NCBI RefSeq assembly: GCF_016907515.1
Contig: NZ_JAFBBY010000001.1
Location: 3,968,001-4,032,000, forward strand
Length of the DNA: 64,000 bases
Direction of reading: 5' to 3'
Source of the DNA: Nocardioides nitrophenolicus
GTDB taxonomy: Bacteria; Actinomycetota; Actinomycetes; Propionibacteriales; Nocardioidaceae
Both the position numbers and the translations under genes were made by a program. The notes beneath the pieces are model-generated. The model saw only the letters and a program-made list of their open reading frames with translations. It was not told where the DNA came from and searched no databases. The first letter of the stretch is position 1; the number at the start of each line of letters is the position of its first letter. Of this stretch, positions 58,763 to 64,000 are shown in pieces.

Positions 58763-61509
58763 GCGTGTGGCGGCCCGCTCGCCGGATGGCGCGGCGCTCG
58801 ATCCGCCGCAACCTGGCCCGGTCGATCCTGATCGCGCTGCTGATCGGGCTGCCGGTGGCGGTGGCCACGTTCAGCGACGTGCTCTACCGCTCCAGCGACT
58901 CCCCGGCCCGCGCCGCCTATCTCGCGCTCGGCGACGCCGACGCCAAGCTCGTGGTGACCGACCAACCCACCATCGAGGACTTCCGGCAGGGGACGGAGTG
59001 GGAGGGCTACGCCTACGACGATGACGCCGTGACGAGAGACCCGGCGAGCGTCGACGTCGCCGCGCTGCTGCCCCACGGCACCGTGCTCGAGCAGGACGAC
59101 GAGGACGGGTCGGGGTCCGGGCTGCTCCTGCAGGTGCTGGGCGGCTCGGACGTCGAGGAGCTGCCGCTCCAGTACGCCACCCTGCCGTCGCGGCTCCAGC
59201 CGGACCGGCTTCAGCTGCGCGAGGGCAGCTACCCGAAGGCGGGGGAGGTGGTCCTCACCGAGGCGGCCGCCGAGGGCCTGAAGGCCGGGGCGGGCGACAC
59301 CGTCACCGACGACCTCAGCGGCATCCGGCTGCGCGTCAGCGGGATCGTCCGCGACGAGCAGTGCCGCTCCTGTCAGGCGGCCTACGCCCAGTCCGGGCAG
59401 GATCTCGTCCCGCCCGTCCCGAATGCCGACGGCTACGTGTGGGAGCCCGGCCGGCCCACGTACCTCGTGGACCTGCCGGCCGGCGTCGACGCCAACGCCT
59501 TGGCGCCGTCCCTCGCCGAGCGGGGCGTGCTGCTGTACTCGCGCGACACCTACCTGCACCCCGACCGCTACCAGACCTGGGACGAGCCGTCGCTGACCTA
59601 CGACGAGCTGCGGGGAGCCGCGCTCACCACCCTGATCGTCGGCCTCGGGCTGCTCGAGGTGATCCTGCTGGCCGGCGCCGCCTTCGCGGTGGGCGCCCGC
59701 AAGCAGGTGCGCGAGATGGGCCTGATCAACGCGGGCGGTGCCTCGCCCCGCCAACTGCGCGCCGTGCTGCTGGTGCAGGGGGCCACCCTCGGCGTGATCG
59801 GTACGACGGGTGGGGTCGCGGTCGGCTTCCTGGTCGCCTGGCTGGGCTGGCCGCTGTGGGAGTGGCTCAACGGCTCGGTGCTGCCCGTCTTCCGGTTCGG
59901 CCCCGAGGTGCTCATCGCCGTGGTCGTCGGCATCCTCTCGGGCGTGCTCGCGGCGGTGGTGCCGGCCATCGGCGCGTCGCGTCAGCAGCCGCTCGACGCC
60001 CTGTCCGGTCGGTTCCGGATCACCGGGGCCCGCTCGCGGCGCGCCGGGCTCCTCGGCCTCGCGGGCATCCTGGCCGGCGCCGTGCTGGCCCTGGTCGGCA
60101 GCGCGCAGATGGCCGACGACTTCCGGGAGTACTCCGCCGCGCTGGCCATGGCCAAGCAGACCGGCAACTACGTGTCCGCGCCCAGCCCGACCATCCCGGT
60201 CGCGCTCGTCCTGATGGGTGCCGTCCTCGCCATCGCCGGCCTGGTGCTGGCCATGCCGGTGCTCATCGGCCGGCTGGGCCGGCTCGGCGCCCGACTGCCG
60301 CTGGCCGGCCGGATCGCCCTGCGCGACGCCGACCGGCACCGCCACCGCACCGGTCCGGCGGCGAGCGCGATCATGCTCGCCGTGGCGGGGTCCGTGGTCG
60401 CGGCGTTCGCGATCGCCGGCAGCGTGCGCGGTGACCAGGAGGCCTGGATCCCGAGCCTGCCGCCGGGCGTGATGCAGGTCTACCCGACCTATGTCGACCC
60501 GGACGAGGTGCCGGCGACCGTCGAGGAGGCGGCGCAGCGGGCGGCCGCGGCGCTGCCGGACGGGACCGCGCTCCCGGCCGGCGAGCTGGGCTACCCGAAC
60601 CCGGGTGCGCAGCAGGAGCAGGGCGGGCCGGCCGTCGAGCAGGTGTGGTTCAGCGGCGGTGCCGCCTGTCCGGACAGCTGCGTGAGCTACGGCGTCGGCG
60701 GCTCGGCCGCGCTCGCGGACCCCGCGCTCGCCCGGGCCGTCCTCGGGCGCGACCTGAGCGCCGCCGAGACCGCCGCGCTCGCCGACGGCGAGGTGCTGGC
60801 GCTCCTGCCCGGCCTGGTCGGCGGTGACGGCCGGGTCACCGCCGACCTCGAGGGGCTCGCGGACGGCGACGGCGACGGCGTCGTGGAGGAGAAGGACATC
60901 CCGAGGCTCTCGCTGCCGGCCCGCGTGGTCGAGGCGCCGACGGCCTATGCGTCGATGCCGGGGGTGCTGATGAGCCCCGAGACGGCGCAGGCCAACGGGC
61001 TCGTGGTGGTGCCGACCCAGCGCTTCGTCACCTTCGACGCGGACGCGACGAAGGGCCAGGTCCGGGCCGGCCTCCGGGCCGCTGCGGAGGGCCATCGCGC
61101 GTCGGCGTCGGTGGAGCGGCCCTACCACTCCGAGAGCGGGCTCGCCCTCCTGGTCACCGGCGGCCTGGCCGCGCTGGTCACCCTGATCGGCGTCGCGATC
61201 GCGGTCGCGCTCTCGGCGGCCGAGGGCCGGCGCGAGCTGGCGACCCTGTCGGCGGTGGGAGCCGATCCCGCCGTACGCCGCCGCCTGGCCGGCGCGCAGG
61301 CCCTGGTCATCTCGGGGGTCGGCGCGCTGGTCGGGGTGGTCCTCGGCAGCTTCGTGTCCTACGCACTGCGCGCGACCTTCGGAGCGTCGTCGTTCACGGT
61401 GCCGTGGGCGAACCTCGTGGGCGTGGGGCTCGGGGTTCCGATCCTCGCGGCGCTGATCACGGCGGCCTGCACCCGCTCGCGGGTGCCGATGCTGGAGCGG
61501 CGGGCCTGA
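58759..61509 (+). CDS. Large FtsX-like ABC transporter permease
   Basis: A 916-residue permease. The N-terminal cytoplasmic stretch and first helix (SILIALLIGLPVAVATFS) are followed by an extracellular domain up to about residue 280. Four helices with an FtsX core follow (GARKQVREMGLINAGGASPR near residue 312). There is then a second extracellular domain with two Cys (AACPDSC near residue 634) and a final FtsX block (SAAEGRRELATLSAVGADPA near residue 815). This two-domain layout is typical of actinobacterial FtsX exporters. Operon with padR and the ATPase. Confidence 0.88.
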   Translation: MSVWRPARRMARRSIRRNLARSILIALLIGLPVAVATFSDVLYRSSDSPARAAYLALGDADAKLVVTDQPTIEDFRQGTEWEGYAYDDDAVTRDPASVDVAALLPHGTVLEQDDEDGSGSGLLLQVLGGSDVEELPLQYATLPSRLQPDRLQLREGSYPKAGEVVLTEAAAEGLKAGAGDTVTDDLSGIRLRVSGIVRDEQCRSCQAAYAQSGQDLVPPVPNADGYVWEPGRPTYLVDLPAGVDANALAPSLAERGVLLYSRDTYLHPDRYQTWDEPSLTYDELRGAALTTLIVGLGLLEVILLAGAAFAVGARKQVREMGLINAGGASPRQLRAVLLVQGATLGVIGTTGGVAVGFLVAWLGWPLWEWLNGSVLPVFRFGPEVLIAVVVGILSGVLAAVVPAIGASRQQPLDALSGRFRITGARSRRAGLLGLAGILAGAVLALVGSAQMADDFREYSAALAMAKQTGNYVSAPSPTIPVALVLMGAVLAIAGLVLAMPVLIGRLGRLGARLPLAGRIALRDADRHRHRTGPAASAIMLAVAGSVVAAFAIAGSVRGDQEAWIPSLPPGVMQVYPTYVDPDEVPATVEEAAQRAAAALPDGTALPAGELGYPNPGAQQEQGGPAVEQVWFSGGAACPDSCVSYGVGGSAALADPALARAVLGRDLSAAETAALADGEVLALLPGLVGGDGRVTADLEGLADGDGDGVVEEKDIPRLSLPARVVEAPTAYASMPGVLMSPETAQANGLVVVPTQRFVTFDADATKGQVRAGLRAAAEGHRASASVERPYHSESGLALLVTGGLAALVTLIGVAIAVALSAAEGRRELATLSAVGADPAVRRRLAGAQALVISGVGALVGVVLGSFVSYALRATFGASSFTVPWANLVGVGLGVPILAALITAACTRSRVPMLERRA

Positions 61510-61563
61510 ACCGGAGCTAAACCGCTCGCCAGCCGGCGGCCTCGTCGCGGAGAATCGACCCTC

Positions 61564-63264
61564 GTGGGTCATGTGGAGGTCGCCGGCGTCCGGTACGAGC
61601 TGCCCGACGGGCGGGTGCTGCTCGACGACGTGTCGTTCCGGGTCGGCGAGGGCGCCAAGGTCGCGCTCGTCGGCGCCAACGGCGCGGGCAAGACGACGCT
61701 GTTCCGGATCATCACCGGTGACCTGACGCCCCACGCAGGCGCGGTCACCCGCTCGGGCGGGCTGGGAGTGATGCGCCAGATGGTCGACCGCGGGCTCGGC
61801 GAGGAGCCGACGATCGCCGACCTGCTCCTCTCGCTCGCCCCCGAGCGGGTCCGGAAGGCCGCCGCCGAGGTCGACCGCTGCGAGCTCGCGCTGATGGACA
61901 CCGACGACGAGGCCACCCAGCTGGCCTACGCCCACGCGCTCGCGGAGTACGCCGACGCCGGTGGCTACGACGTCGAGGTGGTCTGGGACGTCTGCACGGT
62001 CAAGGCGCTGGCGCTGCCCTACGACCGGGCCAAGTACCGCGAGCTGCGCACCCTCTCGGGCGGCGAGCAGAAGCGGCTGGTGCTGGAGTACCTGCTCGCC
62101 GGGCCCGAGGAGGTGCTGCTGCTCGACGAGCCCGACAACTTCCTCGACGTCCCCGGGAAGATCTGGCTGGAGCAGCGGATCGCCGCCTCCGACAAGACGA
62201 TCCTGTTCATCAGCCACGACCGCGAGCTGCTCGCCAACGCCGCCACCCACGTCGTCACCGTCGAGCTCGGCGCGGGCGGCGGGGGCAACAGCGTCTGGAC
62301 CCACCCGGGCGGGTTCACGTCGTACCACGAGGCCAGGAAGGACCGGTTCGCCCGCTTCGCCGAGCTGCGCCGGCGCTGGGACGAGGAGCACGCCAAGATC
62401 AAGGCGCTGGTGCTGCGGCTGAAGGTCAAGGCGGAGTACAACGACGGCATGTCCTCGCAGTACCGCGCGGCGCAGACCCGGCTGCGCAAGTTCGAGGAGG
62501 CCGGCCCGCCGACCGAGCAGCCGCGCGAGCAGCAGGTCACGATGCGGCTGTCCGGCGCGCGCACCGGCAAGCGCGCGGTCGTGTGCGAGGACCTCGAGCT
62601 GACCGGCCTGATGAAGCCGTTCGACCTCGAGGTCTGGTACGGCGACCGGCTCGCCGTGCTCGGCTCCAACGGCTCCGGCAAGTCCCACTTCCTGCGCCTG
62701 CTGGCGGCCGGCGGCAGCGACCCCGACGTCGAGCACCGGCCCGTGGGCGACGTCCCCATCGCGCCGGTCGCGCACTCCGGCCGGGCCCGGCTCGGCGCGC
62801 GGGTGCGGCCCGGCTGGTTCGTGCAGACCCACGAGCACCCCGAGCTGACCGGTCGCACCCTGGTCGAGATCCTGCACCGCGGCGACGGCGTGCCCAACGG
62901 CCGGCAGGGGATGGGCCGCGAGGCGGCCAGCCGGGTGCTCGACCGCTACGAGCTCGCCGCCAGCGCCGAGCAGCCCTTCGAGTCGCTGTCCGGCGGTCAG
63001 CAGGCCCGCTTCCAGATCCTGCTGCTCGAGCTCTCCGGCGCCACCCTGCTGCTGCTCGACGAGCCGACCGACAACCTCGACGTGCAGTCCGCGGAGGCTC
63101 TCGAGGAGGGTCTCGCCGCCTTCGACGGCACCGTCGTCGCGGTCACCCACGACCGCTGGTTCGCCCGCGGGTTCGACCGGTTCTGCGTCTTCGGGGCCGA
63201 CGGCACGGTCTACGAGTCCGACGGCCCGGTCTGGGACGAGGGCCGGGTGGCGCGGGTCCGGTGA
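61564..63264 (+). CDS. ABC-F family ATP-binding protein
   Basis: A 566-residue protein with two ABC domains and no membrane segments. Domain 1 has GANGAGKTTLFRIITGD and LSGGEQKRLVLEYLL, LLLDEPDNFLD; domain 2 has GSNGSGKSHFLRLL and LSGGQQARFQILLLE, LLLDEPTDNLDVQ. The inter-domain linker (about residues 245-320) is basic and charged. ABC-F proteins act on the ribosome, either as translation factors or in antibiotic resistance. The second Walker A has a His after GKS. GTG start; it appears monocistronic. I cannot say which ABC-F subgroup it is. Confidence 0.88.
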   Translation: MGHVEVAGVRYELPDGRVLLDDVSFRVGEGAKVALVGANGAGKTTLFRIITGDLTPHAGAVTRSGGLGVMRQMVDRGLGEEPTIADLLLSLAPERVRKAAAEVDRCELALMDTDDEATQLAYAHALAEYADAGGYDVEVVWDVCTVKALALPYDRAKYRELRTLSGGEQKRLVLEYLLAGPEEVLLLDEPDNFLDVPGKIWLEQRIAASDKTILFISHDRELLANAATHVVTVELGAGGGGNSVWTHPGGFTSYHEARKDRFARFAELRRRWDEEHAKIKALVLRLKVKAEYNDGMSSQYRAAQTRLRKFEEAGPPTEQPREQQVTMRLSGARTGKRAVVCEDLELTGLMKPFDLEVWYGDRLAVLGSNGSGKSHFLRLLAAGGSDPDVEHRPVGDVPIAPVAHSGRARLGARVRPGWFVQTHEHPELTGRTLVEILHRGDGVPNGRQGMGREAASRVLDRYELAASAEQPFESLSGGQQARFQILLLELSGATLLLLDEPTDNLDVQSAEALEEGLAAFDGTVVAVTHDRWFARGFDRFCVFGADGTVYESDGPVWDEGRVARVR

Positions 63265-63349
63265 GCGACGCGAGCCATTAATGCCTTGGCTCGCGGGCAC
63301 CTGGATGCGACGGTGGGGGAGTCACCCCCACCGCTGCGGAAGGACCACC

Positions 63350-63532
63350 ATGACTGCCAACGGCGCCAACGACGACCTCAAGGCCAAGATGCGCGAGGCC
63401 CTCGACCGCAAGAACCACAAGGAGCAGGGCGTGCACGCCGACGGCCCGACCAAGGAGAAGGCGCACGGCTCCGAGGTGGTCGGCGGCGCTCCGAAGATGC
63501 ACCGCCGCAAGGCCGGTGGCGGCGGCTCCTAG
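63350..63532 (+). CDS. DUF5302 family small protein
   Basis: A 60-residue basic, hydrophilic protein matching DUF5302. It has DDLKAKMREALDRKNHKEQG near residue 8, then HADGPTKEKAHGSEVVGGAP, ending RRKAGGGGS. Members are common in actinobacteria and have no known function. GAAGGACC precedes the ATG. It converges on the protease gene with six bases between the stops. Confidence 0.82.
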   Translation: MTANGANDDLKAKMREALDRKNHKEQGVHADGPTKEKAHGSEVVGGAPKMHRRKAGGGGS

Positions 63533-63538
63533 GATCCC

Positions 63539-64000
63539 CTAGCCGTCCGAGCCGAGCTTCAGCTCGGTGCTGCTCTCCTTGCTGCCGCGCAGGTAGGTCA
63601 CCTTGACCTCGTCGCCGGGGCGGTAGGAGCGGATCGTCGCGATCAGCGACTCGCTGCCGTCGATGCGGTGGTCGTCGATCGAGGTGATCACGTCGTCCTG
63701 CTTCAGGCCGGCGTCTTCGGCGGCGGAGCCCTTCTCGATGGAGGCGATGCGGGCGCCGCTGAGCGTGGTGTCGCTGGAGCCCGCCGTACCGGCCACGTCG
63801 GCGACCTGGATGCCGAGCCGGGCATGGGTCGGGGTTTCCCCGGCCTTGAGCTGGTCGATGATCGGCAGCACCTCGTCGATCGGGATCGCGAAGCCGAGGC
63901 CGATCGAGCCCGACTCGGCGCCCTGGCCCGAGGAGGTGGAGCGGATCGAGGCGTTGATGCCGACCAGCTGGCCGTCCATGTTGACCAGCGGCCCGCCGCT
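63539..64000 (-). CDS. Trypsin-like serine protease with PDZ domain (HtrA/DegP-like), partial
   Basis: The 3' part of an S1C-type protease; the gene runs off the right edge. The first codon in the window is the Ser of SGGPLVN, which is the catalytic serine region. It continues with GQLVGINASIRS and GLGFAIPIDEVLPIIDQL, completing the protease domain. A C-terminal PDZ domain follows (LGIQVADVAGTAG, IEKGSAAEDAGLKQDDVITS). An internal ATG at 63979 is not the true start. Such proteins are membrane-anchored envelope quality-control proteases. Confidence 0.88.
   Translation of the reverse strand, partial: SGGPLVNMDGQLVGINASIRSTSSGQGAESGSIGLGFAIPIDEVLPIIDQLKAGETPTHARLGIQVADVAGTAGSSDTTLSGARIASIEKGSAAEDAGLKQDDVITSIDDHRIDGSESLIATIRSYRPGDEVKVTYLRGSKESSTELKLGSDG

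Noticed and set aside
58309..63300. A 1663-codon open frame on the minus strand across the FtsX and ABC-F genes
   Set aside because: It is antisense to two genes with clear ABC and FtsX motifs. Long empty frames are common opposite high-GC codons, and its translation is low-complexity with no domain.

Overview
The window is high-GC, densely packed DNA from an actinobacterium, most likely a member of the Nocardioidaceae. This rests on the GC content and codon use, many GTG starts overlapping upstream stops, an LpqY-SugABC-like transporter, a mycothiol-dependent-type enzyme, DUF2530, DUF4245 and DUF5302 families, and a DUF222/13E12 HNH protein. The genus is an inference. I see no rRNA, tRNA, CRISPR array, prophage or intact insertion sequence, and no gene-free stretch longer than 300 bases.

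Layout. 0-3.6 kb: a DUF2530 membrane protein divergent from a MarR regulator, an MFS exporter with an apparent ACG start, and an AzgA-type purine permease. 3.6-8.3 kb: the str operon (rpsL-rpsG-fusA-tuf), closed by a 15-bp UUCG hairpin. 8.3-13.8 kb: trmB, phoH, secreted and cell-wall proteins. 13.8-17.8 kb: a minus-strand cluster with class I and class II fumarases flanking two small genes; a 92-bp palindrome lies at its 3' end. 17.8-20.4 kb: a secreted anchor-type protein and a flavoprotein. 20.4-26 kb: a TPP riboswitch and a fully overlapping thiamine operon (thiE-thiO-thiS-thiG-thiE/tenI-like-thiD-thiC). 26-34 kb: HNH protein, YdeI-like protein, asparaginase, NHL-repeat protein, a Trp-rich membrane protein paired with a butanediol-type dehydrogenase, and a DUF4032 protein. 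34-38.6 kb: a sugar ABC transporter whose ATPase is separated from the permeases by a 162-bp terminal-inverted-repeat element. 38.6-42.8 kb: a histidine kinase/response regulator followed by a MacB/FtsX-type exporter behind a perfect palindrome. 42.7-46.1 kb: hydrolase, lipase, DUF981 membrane protein and TetR regulator with a palindromic operator. 46.1-50.3 kb: glpX and a molybdate operon with a HTH-TOBE regulator. 50.3-64 kb: DUF4245, a lipoprotein, xseB/xseA, a PfkB kinase, truA, a methyltransferase, SIMPL and maleylpyruvate-isomerase-like proteins, a PadR-controlled FtsX exporter, an ABC-F protein, DUF5302, and a partial HtrA-type protease.

How it fits together. The backbone phoH(+), fumC(-), glpX(-), DUF4245(+), xseB(-), xseA(-) has the order and orientation I recall from Mycobacterium tuberculosis (Rv1095, Rv1098c, Rv1099c, Rv1100, Rv1107c, Rv1108c). 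Here it is spread over about 44 kb by accessory blocks: the thiamine operon, the transporter and regulator region, and modABC. Several local regulators lie next to palindromes that look like their own operators (MarR, LuxR-type response regulator, TetR, HTH-TOBE, PadR). The most unusual features are three families of intergenic palindromes: the 92-bp hairpin, a pair of 63-bp repeats, and the 162-bp element. Also notable are a flavoprotein gene whose stop codon is part of the conserved CUGAGA motif of the TPP riboswitch, and an unrecognised Trp-rich membrane protein beside the dehydrogenase.
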